In this document: positions 1-4,491 of the stretch, piece by piece
How the letters are laid out: every line of letters starts with the position of its first letter
Position numbering within the stretch: the stretch's first letter is position 1
Source of the DNA: an uncultured Hymenobacter sp.
GTDB lineage: Bacteria > Bacteroidota > Bacteroidia > Cytophagales > Hymenobacteraceae
Length of the DNA stretch: 5,170 nt
NCBI GenBank assembly: GCA_937871705.1
Contig: CALMOO010000428.1
Coordinates: forward strand, 1 to 5,170
Reading direction: 5' to 3'
Notes under the pieces: generated by a model
What the model saw: only the letters and a program-made list of their open reading frames with translations
Told to the model about the DNA's origin: nothing
Databases searched by the model: none
Translations under genes and position numbers: made by a program

Positions 1-222
1 AACCTGGACCCGGCCCGCCTTGAGGCGGCTCTCACGCCGCGCACCCGCGCCATTATGCCGGTGCATCTCTACGGGCAGCCCTGCCAGATGCCGGAGATTA
101 TGGCGTTGGCGCAGCAGCACGAGGTCGGGCGCCTCGCCCAGAATAAGTGCTCGGTCAGTAGTAACTTGTATGCTGAATTAAAAGCTGCAGCGTCGTTAAT
201 CAGAACACAAACTGGGGTATAA
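1..222 (+). pseudogene. DegT/DnrJ/EryC1/StrS aminotransferase fragment, truncated
   Basis: The frame is open from base 1, so the true start lies outside the window. It reads NLDPARLEAALTPRTRAIMP, then VHLYGQPCQMPEIMALAQQH. This is the middle of PLP-dependent sugar aminotransferases, which place an amino group on 4-keto or 3-keto nucleotide sugars. Family members continue with a hydrophobic strand and an EDxAQA-type PLP-contact motif. Here the sequence after about base 124 becomes EVGRLAQNKCSVSS and stops at TAA 220-222. The EDxAQA region, the Schiff-base lysine (SFFPGK-like) and the whole C-terminal domain are therefore missing, and the product could not be catalytic. A deletion or recombination near base 124 is the simplest explanation; a GGGCG-CCT-CGCCC hairpin lies at about 127-139. 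Such enzymes are typical of O-antigen clusters, which fits gmd and fcl downstream, but the substrate cannot be told. The family call is firm; the pseudogene reading is an inference. Confidence 0.8.
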
Positions 223-230
223 ACCCGCGC

Positions 231-791
231 ATGGGACGAGTAAGTCAGGATTCACCTTTGTATGGCAAACGGGGGCGGATAGGGCCACTGATACTGCGGC
301 AGCTGAATGGCGAAACCATCGTGCAGGCGGCCGAGCGTGGACCGCGCAAGCCCCGCTCCGAGGCACAGCAAGCGCACCTTGACCTCACGCACCGGGCGCG
401 GCAGTACGGTAGAGCGCAAACCAACGACCCGGCCGCTAAGGCGCTTTATGCTACCCGCATTACGAAGCGTTGCACGAGTGCCTACACCGTGGCGGTGCAG
501 GACTACCACAACGCCCCTGAAATCACAGTGCTCGACGCAAGCGGCTATCAGGGTAGGGTAGGCGACGCCGTCTGGGTGCGCGCCACCGATGATTTTGGTG
601 TGGTAAGCGTGTACGTGCGGCTACTGGCCCCGGATGGGGGCCTGCGTGAGGAGGGCTTAGCCAGCCTGCAGGATACTGGGGATTGGCTTTATCGCGCCAC
701 GCGGCCTACCTCGTCAGTGCAAGGCACGGTAGTAGAAGCAAAGGCTTATGACCGGCCGGGCAATGTGGCAACCGAGCGGCTGGCACTGTAG
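231..791 (+). CDS. Conserved Bacteroidota hypothetical protein, 186 aa, C-terminal Ig-like domain
   Basis: The function is unknown. I recognise the overall pattern from many Bacteroidota genomes: an N-terminus like MGRVSQDSPLYGKRGRIGPL followed by a QLNGETIV segment, a helical part with SEAQQAHLDL (residues 43-52), then DPAAKALYA (66-74) and a TSAYTVAVQDY segment (82-92). The C-terminal half (about 97-186) looks like a beta-sandwich, with alternating strands ITVLDASGYQGRVGD, AVWVRATDDFGV and VVEAKAYDRPGN. DDFGV and the closing YDRPGN resemble Ig/fibronectin-like or metal-binding loops. There is no signal peptide and no membrane segment, so it is probably cytoplasmic. The ATG at 231 is chosen because the family motif begins there. 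It lies 8 bases after the stop of the aminotransferase remnant and has no visible Shine-Dalgarno site. The gene appears intact and unrelated to sugar metabolism, so it is likely an accessory insertion. A related domain-of-unknown-function name (DUF6266-like) is possible but not established. Confidence 0.72.
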   Translation: MGRVSQDSPLYGKRGRIGPLILRQLNGETIVQAAERGPRKPRSEAQQAHLDLTHRARQYGRAQTNDPAAKALYATRITKRCTSAYTVAVQDYHNAPEITVLDASGYQGRVGDAVWVRATDDFGVVSVYVRLLAPDGGLREEGLASLQDTGDWLYRATRPTSSVQGTVVEAKAYDRPGNVATERLAL

Positions 792-1080
792 AAGCTGATA
801 GCGTGGGAAGACGGACAAAGTCTAGAGGCACCCTGCTTCAGGGTGGGGCGAACTATGCTTCAGCTACGGGGGAAGGATGGGAGATAGTGGCTGGTAGAGC
901 TATTGCAACAAACCAAGCCTGTGGTACAACCCAGGCGGTTCTGCACCGCGGAAGGGTTCGCGGAGGGCCACAGAAGTCCGATTGGTGTGTACAACAATTT
1001 CAAGTATTACTGTAGGAAAAGCAAATCAGACTATAATTCGCCAGGCAACTCATACCACATCGTGTGAAAGGCAGCTTAGC
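792..1080. other. Gene-poor, hairpin-rich stretch; possible structured RNA or retroelement remnant
   Basis: I see no convincing protein in any frame. The open frame at 803-1015 gives a glycine- and arginine-rich translation without a recognisable domain. The stretch does hold clear local stems: CACCCTG-CTT-CAGGGTG (829-845, perfect 7 bp), GCCTG-t-GGT-aca-ACC-CAGGC (about 917-936), and CCGCG with CGCGG around an 8-base loop (about 947-964). The opening GTGGGAAGACGGAC and the purine-rich, stem-dense composition remind me of the 5' portion of group II introns upstream of their reverse transcriptase gene. I cannot confirm this by eye, and no reverse transcriptase follows. The first hairpin might alternatively end transcription of the upstream gene, but it lacks a T tract. 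The segment from about 1010 to 1080 shows nothing recognisable. Confidence 0.35.
829..845 (+). repeat. Perfect 7-bp hairpin after the 186-aa gene
   Basis: CACCCTG, loop CTT, CAGGGTG. It begins 38 bases after the stop codon of the upstream gene. No T run follows (the next bases are GGGCGAAC), so it is not a standard intrinsic terminator. It may instead be one stem of a larger structured RNA covering 792-1000. Confidence 0.6.
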
Positions 1081-1305
1081 TCAGCGTGGGCGCTCGGGGA
1101 TGGGGAGCCAGTGGGTTACGCCTTTTACGTAGCGCGTATTGCCATTGCTGTCTTTGGTAATGAAGGCGTGGGAGGCTTCATTATCGGGCTTGTAGGTTGC
1201 AACCCGCATATCCGTCCACTCGTCGGGGGCATATACCAGCACGCACTGTCCGGGCTCGGGCAGCTGGGTCAGGCGGTCTAACCAGATTTGGTAAGCGGGC
1301 TGCAT
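1081..1305 (-). CDS. DUF551-type small protein, 74 aa
   Basis: The translation contains IWLDRLTQLPEPGQCVLVYA (residues 7-26), RVATYKP (34-40) and THWLPIPERP (64-73). This ordered pattern (W-x-D-R-L, LPxPGQxVLVY, then THWxPLPExP) is the hallmark of the DUF551 family. The family consists of small proteins of unknown function, common in phages, prophages and Bacteroidota accessory regions. The length of 74 residues is normal for the domain, so the gene looks complete. I chose the ATG at 1305-1303, which starts MQPAYQIW. A TTG 24 bases further upstream would add eight unremarkable residues. The ATG lies only 2 bases after the stop of the upstream minus-strand frame (TAA-GT-ATG), suggesting translational coupling. 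No Shine-Dalgarno site is visible. It is probably soluble and cytoplasmic. The biochemical role is unknown. Confidence 0.78.
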   Translation of the reverse strand: MQPAYQIWLDRLTQLPEPGQCVLVYAPDEWTDMRVATYKPDNEASHAFITKDSNGNTRYVKGVTHWLPIPERPR

Positions 1306-1307
1306 AC

Positions 1308-1490
1308 TTAAAGAAATTGTTGAAAGCAAGGCGTGTGCATATATGCATACCCTGGCGCAAATACCGGGTTATTGTACTTAGGAAGTAAGGCAATGCCTAT
1401 CAAAAACAAACCTTCACTATACGTGCGCTGATGGCGAAGCCACTCCAGCATTTGGTTGCTAAGTAGAATTATGATGGGTCTCAAGTTCAT
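1308..1490 (-). CDS. Possible small hypothetical protein, 60 aa
   Basis: An ATG at 1490-1488 opens a frame ending TAA at 1310-1308. The core, MLEWLRHQRTYSEGLFLIG (residues 14-32), resembles the W-L-x(3)-R-x-Y-x(2)-G pattern that I recall from small Bacteroidota proteins of unknown function. The remainder (ALLPKYNNPVFAPGYAY) is not recognised. A second in-frame ATG at residue 14 could be the real start. Two things support a gene: the tight 2-base spacing to the DUF551 frame, and a consensus promoter box on the same strand about 54 bases upstream of the ATG. Short length, weak recognition and an AT-rich setting argue for caution. It might also be a decayed fragment of a longer gene. Confidence 0.38.
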   Translation of the reverse strand: MNLRPIIILLSNQMLEWLRHQRTYSEGLFLIGIALLPKYNNPVFAPGYAYMHTPCFQQFL

Positions 1491-1543
1491 TATATACGGC
1501 TCATGAGGAAAATTAGCCTCCGACCCTGGTTCACTTGCCGTAG

Positions 1544-1551
1544 CAAAGATA
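1544..1551 (-). promoter_or_regulatory. Candidate minus-strand Bacteroidota -7 box
   Basis: CAAAGATA on the plus strand reads TATCTTTG on the minus strand, an exact match to the Bacteroidota sigma factor -7 consensus TAnnTTTG. It would start transcription near 1537 and give a leader of about 47 bases before the ATG at 1490. I see no good -33 TTTG at the expected distance, so the promoter is only a candidate. Confidence 0.35.
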
Positions 1552-1770
1552 AAAGGTAGGGGAGCCGGATGACTGCTACTTGAAGCTAAGAACTACTTTA
1601 ATCAGCTTTACTTAGCATCTTAAGTGAAAGGAGATGGTTCTATATGTAGCTGATTCGATTGAGCGCTAATAATAAGCTTCTTTTAGCTGCTGATTTTAGC
1701 TACTAAGCTTCATTCGCCGCTATGATTGCGTTTTAGGTATGAAGCATGCTTAGTGTGGGTGCTAGTATAG

Positions 1771-1778
1771 TAACTTTG
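1771..1778 (+). promoter_or_regulatory. Candidate gmd promoter, -7 box
   Basis: TAACTTTG matches the Bacteroidota -7 consensus TAnnTTTG exactly. A poor -33 candidate, TTAG at 1750-1753, lies 17 bases upstream. Transcription would begin near 1785, leaving a 5' untranslated leader of roughly 125 bases before the gmd ATG, a leader that contains most or all of three stem-loops. Confidence 0.4.
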
Positions 1779-1783
1779 CTGAC

Positions 1784-1808
1784 TAATAAAGCTGCTAATC
1801 AGCTATTA
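1784..1808 (+). repeat. gmd leader stem-loop 1
   Basis: Imperfect palindrome TAATAaaGCTG with CAGCTATTA around a CTAAT loop: nine pairs with a two-base bulge. It begins at the predicted transcription start, so it could be an operator in DNA or a stem at the 5' end of the RNA. Confidence 0.45.
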
Positions 1809-1810
1809 CC

Positions 1811-1843
1811 TATATAGCACTAGACTTCCTAGTATTCTATATA
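1811..1843 (+). repeat. gmd leader stem-loop 2, two-part palindrome
   Basis: The outer arms TATATAG (1811-1817) and CTATATA (1837-1843) enclose inner arms ACTAG (1819-1823) and CTAGT (1829-1833) around the loop ACTTC. The internal loop is 1 base on one side and 3 on the other, so 12 pairs form over 33 bases. It is AT-rich, so a DNA-level operator is as likely as an RNA stem. Confidence 0.55.
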
Positions 1844-1872
1844 AAGCAGCAGTGTTCATCACTCAATTTTCA

Positions 1873-1893
1873 ACTGGTGGCAAACGCACCAGT
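1873..1893 (+). repeat. gmd leader stem-loop 3, close to the start codon
   Basis: Perfect 7-bp stem ACTGGTG / CACCAGT with the 7-base loop GCAAACG. It ends 17 bases before the gmd ATG, where a ribosome would bind. No T tract follows, so it is not an ordinary terminator; a role in translation or antitermination is conceivable. Confidence 0.6.
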
Positions 1894-1910
1894 CAAAACC
1901 TATTCTGCTT

Positions 1911-3023
1911 ATGAAGCGCGCGATTATTACTGGAGTAACGGGCCAGGATGGAGCCTATCTTGTTGAACTACTGCTCAGCAAAGGATATGAGGTGCACGGC
2001 ATCAAGCGCCGGTCCTCTCTCATTAACACCGAGCGGATTGACAGCCTCTATCAGGACCCACACGAAAGCCAAGTACGCTTCATTCTGCACTACGGTGACT
2101 TATCGGATTCGACCAACCTGATTCGCATTATTCAGCAGGTGCAGCCCGATGAGATTTATAATCTGGGCGCCATGTCACACGTGAAAGTATCGTTCGATAC
2201 CCCGGAATACACGGCGGATGTAGATGGGGTAGGGACGCTGCGCTTGCTGGAGGCTATTCGAATTCTGGGCTTAACTCACAAAACCCGCATCTACCAGGCT
2301 AGCACATCCGAGCTGTATGGATTGGTGCAGCAGGTGCCGCAGTCGGAGACTACTCCCTTTTATCCGCGCTCGCCCTATGCCGTGGCCAAGCTCTATGGCT
2401 ACTGGATTACGGTGAACTATCGCGAAGCTTACGGCATGTATGCGTGTAACGGCATACTGTTTAATCACGAAAGCCCGCTACGGGGCGAAACCTTCGTGAC
2501 GCGCAAGATTACCCGGGCGGCATCGCGCATTGCATTGGGCTTGCAGCAGAAGCTGTTTTTGGGCAACCTGGATGCCAAGCGTGACTGGGGCCATGCCAAA
2601 GATTACGTGGAAGCCATGTGGCGAATTCTGCAACAGGATACCCCTGAAGATTACGTTATCGCTACGGGGGTTACAACTACGGTGCGCGAATTTGTGCGGC
2701 TAGCATTTGCGGAGCTGGGTATAGAGCTGGAATTTAGTGGGGAAGGGATAGAGGAGACAGCGCAGGTAGTAGCCTGCCAGAACTCGGATTATCAGCTGCC
2801 AATTGGTACTGTAGTCGTGCAGATAGACGAGCGCTACTTCCGGCCTACCGAAGTGGAGCTGCTGATTGGTGACCCAACCAAGGCTAAAACTCAGCTTGGC
2901 TGGGAGCCGAGCTATGATTTGCCGGCGCTGGTGCAGGAGATGGTGCAAGCTGACTTGAAATTATTTCAGCGCGATGCTTACCTGCAGGCTGGGGGGCATC
3001 CGGTGCCGAATGCCTACGAGTAG
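1911..3023 (+). CDS. gmd: GDP-mannose 4,6-dehydratase
   Basis: Converts GDP-D-mannose to GDP-4-keto-6-deoxy-D-mannose, the first committed step to GDP-L-fucose, GDP-rhamnose or GDP-perosamine, in the cytoplasm. It is an extended short-chain dehydrogenase with bound NADP. The Rossmann motif TGVTGQDGAYL is at residues 7-17 (glycines 8, 11, 14). The cofactor-binding IKRRSS segment is at 31-36 and YNLGAMSHVKVSFDTPEYTA at 83-102. The catalytic STSE is at 131-134 (Thr132, Glu134), and the Tyr-Lys pair is YAVAK at 156-160. The substrate region NHESPLRGETFVTRKITRA (185-203) and RDWGHAKDYVEAMW (224-237) are both intact. At 370 residues it is full length for the family. The ATG at 1911 begins MKRAIITG, as expected; no Shine-Dalgarno site is visible. 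The neighbouring fcl uses its product directly. All key residues are present, so the enzyme should be active. Confidence 0.97.
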   Translation: MKRAIITGVTGQDGAYLVELLLSKGYEVHGIKRRSSLINTERIDSLYQDPHESQVRFILHYGDLSDSTNLIRIIQQVQPDEIYNLGAMSHVKVSFDTPEYTADVDGVGTLRLLEAIRILGLTHKTRIYQASTSELYGLVQQVPQSETTPFYPRSPYAVAKLYGYWITVNYREAYGMYACNGILFNHESPLRGETFVTRKITRAASRIALGLQQKLFLGNLDAKRDWGHAKDYVEAMWRILQQDTPEDYVIATGVTTTVREFVRLAFAELGIELEFSGEGIEETAQVVACQNSDYQLPIGTVVVQIDERYFRPTEVELLIGDPTKAKTQLGWEPSYDLPALVQEMVQADLKLFQRDAYLQAGGHPVPNAYE

Positions 3024-3064
3024 AAAAGCCGTTTTACTCGTTCTGCTATGCGCCTCACCCCCTA

Positions 3065-3086
3065 CCTCTCTCCGAAAGGAGAGGGG
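3065..3086 (+). repeat. 9-bp hairpin with GAAA tetraloop
   Basis: CCTCTCTCC, loop GAAA, GGAGAGGGG: nine pairs including one G-T pair, closed by a GNRA-type tetraloop. It lies 42 bases after the gmd stop. No T run follows directly, so it fits an RNA-stabilising or processing hairpin better than a classic terminator. Confidence 0.6.
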
Positions 3087-3106
3087 AGACTAGTTTTATT
3101 ACTAGA

Positions 3107-3152
3107 TTCTGGCTTGGGTTAAAGTCACAGCCAGAAACCAATTCTTCTTTTT
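3107..3152 (+). terminator. Possible weak terminator after gmd
   Basis: A perfect 8-bp stem TTCTGGCT (3107-3114) / AGCCAGAA (3129-3136) with a 14-base loop is followed by a T-rich run TTCTTCTTTTT (about 3142-3152). The loop is long and the T run starts several bases after the stem, so termination would be inefficient. It could partly separate gmd from fcl transcription. Confidence 0.3.
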
Positions 3153-3278
3153 ATCGCGCGCAGCAAGCGGGGTAGGGGAGAAGCACTCGGTAAAACGAGT
3201 AAAACAAGCGACTGATTTATAGCCCTAACTTTACTTGATAGACTTGTTCCTGAATAAGGAAAATCGAGAAAATTGGCT

Positions 3279-3368
3279 GTCATGCTCATCAGACGTCCGC
3301 TTGTCGAAGCATCTCGGCCACGCTTATTTCAACGAAGCGGTAGAGATGCTTCCTGCCGTCAGCATGAC
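3279..3368. repeat. Interspersed palindromic repeat, GTCATGCT...AGCATGAC type
   Basis: The outer arms GTCATGCT (3279-3286) and AGCATGAC (3361-3368) are exact reverse complements. The inner arms GAAGCATCTC (3306-3315) and GAGATGCTTC (3343-3352) are too, and CCGCTT (3297-3302) can pair with AAGCGG near 3335-3340 in an alternative fold. The wording (GTCATGCT, CGAAGCATCTC, GAGATGCTTC, AGCATGACG) matches a repeat I recall being scattered between genes of Hymenobacter and relatives. The open frame running across it (3235-3429) is an artefact of the repeat. It is probably a REP- or MITE-like mobile palindrome; its effect on fcl expression is unknown. Confidence 0.7.
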
Positions 3369-3392
3369 GTTCTTTTACAATCCTTTCAATTC

Positions 3393-3398
3393 AAGGAG
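3393..3398 (+). promoter_or_regulatory. Weak ribosome binding site candidate for fcl
   Basis: AAGGAG lies 14 bases before the fcl ATG at 3413. The spacing is longer than ideal and Bacteroidota depend little on such sites. It is the only Shine-Dalgarno-like motif near this start, and it supports the ATG together with the family N-terminus. Confidence 0.3.
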
Positions 3399-3412
3399 CA
3401 AGTCTGATACTG

Positions 3413-4336
3413 ATGCAACAAGACGATAAAATTTATGTGGCTGGCCATCGTGGGATGGTGGGCTCGGCCTTGGTGCGCCGGCTGACTACCGAAGGCTTTA
3501 CCAATATTGTAACTCGCACCTCGGCCGAACTGGACTTGCGCCAGCAGCAGGCGGTAGCGGATTTTTTTGCTCAGGAAAAGCCCGATTACGTGATACTGGC
3601 GGCCGCTAAAGTGGGCGGCATAAACGCTAATAATATTTACCGGGCCGAGTTCCTGTATGACAACCTCATGATTGAGAGCAACGTCATTCATCAGGCTTAT
3701 CTGAGTGGCGTACAGAAGCTCCTGTTTCTGGGGTCGTCGTGCATCTACCCTAAGTTTGCGCCACAGCCTTTGAAGGAGGATGCACTACTGACGGGCGAAC
3801 TAGAGAGCACTAACGAGCCTTACGCAATTGCCAAGATTGCTGGTATTAAGCTGTGCGATGCCTATCGTAGCCAATACGGCTGCAACTACATCTCGGCGAT
3901 GCCTACTAATTTGTACGGGCCGCATGACAACTACGACTTAAAAAACTCGCACGTGCTGCCGGCTTTGCTGCGCAAGTTTCACGAGGCCAAGGAGGCTGGG
4001 GCTCCCGAGGTGGAGGTGTGGGGCACCGGCACTCCCCGCCGCGAGTTTCTGCACGTCGATGACCTGGCCGACGCCTGCTACTGGCTCTTGGAGAACTATA
4101 ACGAGCCGGGCCTGGTAAATATCGGGACCGGCACCGACCTCAGCATCCGCGAGCTGGCCGAGCTGGTGCAGCGCATTGTGGGGTACCAGGGCAGCATCCG
4201 CTTCAACGCCGACTACCCAGACGGAACACCTCGTAAACTTATGGATGTGAGCAAGCTGGCTGAGCACGGCTGGGTGGCAACGGTCGGCCTCGAAGAAGGG
4301 ATACAGGCTGTATACACCGACGCCTTTGGCCGTTAA
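3413..4336 (+). CDS. fcl: GDP-L-fucose synthase (GDP-4-keto-6-deoxymannose 3,5-epimerase/4-reductase)
   Basis: Epimerises C3 and C5 of GDP-4-keto-6-deoxy-D-mannose and then reduces C4 with NADPH to give GDP-L-fucose, in the cytoplasm, following Gmd. It is an extended short-chain dehydrogenase. The Rossmann motif VAGHRGMVGSALV is at residues 9-21. The active site is GSSCIYPKFAPQPLKED at 107-123, with Ser108 and Cys110. NEPYAIAKIAGIKLCDAYRS (134-153) holds the Tyr137-Lys141 pair, and PTNLYGPHDNY (164-174) and NSHVLPALLRKF (178-189) follow, with His180. These correspond to Ser107, Cys109, Tyr136, Lys140 and His179 of the E. coli enzyme, shifted by one. GTGTPRREFLHVDDLADA (204-221) is the substrate-contact segment. 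At 307 residues it is slightly short of the usual 310-320, through a compact C-terminus. The ATG at 3413 begins MQQDDKIYVAGHRG as expected. The gene is also called wcaG. Confidence 0.97.
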   Translation: MQQDDKIYVAGHRGMVGSALVRRLTTEGFTNIVTRTSAELDLRQQQAVADFFAQEKPDYVILAAAKVGGINANNIYRAEFLYDNLMIESNVIHQAYLSGVQKLLFLGSSCIYPKFAPQPLKEDALLTGELESTNEPYAIAKIAGIKLCDAYRSQYGCNYISAMPTNLYGPHDNYDLKNSHVLPALLRKFHEAKEAGAPEVEVWGTGTPRREFLHVDDLADACYWLLENYNEPGLVNIGTGTDLSIRELAELVQRIVGYQGSIRFNADYPDGTPRKLMDVSKLAEHGWVATVGLEEGIQAVYTDAFGR

Positions 4337-4361
4337 ATTGCCTAGGAGCGTTACCTAATTG

Positions 4362-4398
4362 AACGGCGCGTGTTTCTGCTAAAGAAGCACGCGCCGTT
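4362..4398 (+). terminator. Strong hairpin terminator after fcl
   Basis: Left arm 4362-4377 (AACGGCGCGTG then TTTCT) pairs with right arm 4383-4398 (AGAAG then CACGCGCCGTT) around the loop GCTAA. That makes 16 continuous pairs with a single T-G wobble, including a GC-rich 11-bp base, 25 bases after the fcl stop. Only a broken T-rich stretch (GGCTTTCGGTGTT) follows, so the U tract is poor. Even so, the stem length and position point to transcription ending here. Confidence 0.75.
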
Positions 4399-4424
4399 GG
4401 CTTTCGGTGTTATCCGTATCTTTG
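4397..4424 (+). promoter_or_regulatory. Candidate promoter of the ABC permease gene
   Basis: TATCTTTG at 4417-4424 is an exact TAnnTTTG -7 box. TTG at 4397-4399, 17 bases upstream, can serve as the -33 element and overlaps the last two bases of the fcl terminator stem. Transcription would start near 4430, leaving a leader of about 60 bases before the ATG at 4492. Confidence 0.5.
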
Positions 4425-4442
4425 TGACCATGGATAGGTGAG

Positions 4443-4464
4443 GCACCCTGCTATAGCTTGGTGC
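4443..4464 (+). repeat. Permease leader stem-loop 1
   Basis: GCACC (4443-4447) pairs with GGTGC (4460-4464); the enclosed bases contain the small palindrome CTATAG. It lies just after the predicted transcription start and directly before a second, stronger hairpin. Confidence 0.4.
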
Positions 4465-4465
4465 A

Positions 4466-4490
4466 AGGTTAGCTAGGAAATAGCTAGCCT
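4466..4490 (+). repeat. Permease leader stem-loop 2, abutting the start codon
   Basis: AGGTTAGCTA (4466-4475) pairs with TAGCTAGCCT (4481-4490), ten pairs with one G-T wobble, around the purine loop GGAAA. The stem ends one base before the ATG at 4492. Formed in the RNA it would crowd the initiation region and present GGAAA in the loop. In DNA the TAGCTA-GGAAA-TAGCTA palindrome could be a protein-binding site. No T run follows. Confidence 0.6.
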
Positions 4491-4491
4491 A

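Larger units (their letters stand above)
1491..1910. other. Divergent intergenic region between the minus-strand pair and gmd
   Basis: About 420 bases with no supportable gene, AT-rich towards gmd. It lies between a minus-strand unit and plus-strand gmd, so it should carry promoters in both directions, and candidate -7 boxes exist at 1551-1544 and 1771-1778. From about 1647 to 1808 there is a cluster of AGCTG/TAGCT words, including TTTTAGCT twice (1681, 1694) and AAGCTTC twice (1674, 1705). Three stem-loops follow just before gmd. Confidence 0.6.
3031..3205. repeat. Nested inverted-repeat element between gmd and fcl
   Basis: A perfect 12-bp inverted pair, GTTTTACTCGTT (3031-3042) and AACGAGTAAAAC (3194-3205), bounds 175 bases. 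Inside it a second pair, CCCCTACC (3059-3066) and GGTAGGGG (3171-3178), is nested, followed by two local hairpins. The left inner part (CCTCACCCCCTACCTCTC...) resembles a widespread intergenic repeat I recall from Hymenobacter and other genomes, with a pyrimidine-rich arm followed by a GGAGAGGGG arm. The element starts 8 bases after the gmd stop codon. It codes for nothing visible and may be a small non-autonomous repeat, or it may end or stabilise the gmd transcript. Confidence 0.55.

Noticed and set aside
803..1015. 70-residue plus-strand open frame
   Set aside because: The translation is glycine- and arginine-rich with no known domain and runs through several RNA-like hairpins. It is treated as non-coding.
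982..1281. 99-residue plus-strand open frame
   Set aside because: It lies mostly antisense to the DUF551 frame, which has clear family motifs, so it is a shadow.
1873..1893. JUMPstart/ops-like element upstream of gmd
   Set aside because: The hairpin is real, but the enterobacterial GGCGGTAG core is absent, so the name does not apply.
3226..3233. TAACTTTA as a promoter box for fcl
   Set aside because: It has one mismatch at the last base of TAnnTTTG and no -33 element at a suitable distance.
3235..3429. 64-residue plus-strand open frame before fcl
   Set aside because: It needs a TTG start, crosses the GTCATGCT palindromic repeat, overlaps the fcl start and has no domain.
3938..4267. 109-residue minus-strand open frame inside fcl
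   Set aside because: It is fully antisense to a strongly conserved enzyme with intact active site; a codon-bias shadow.
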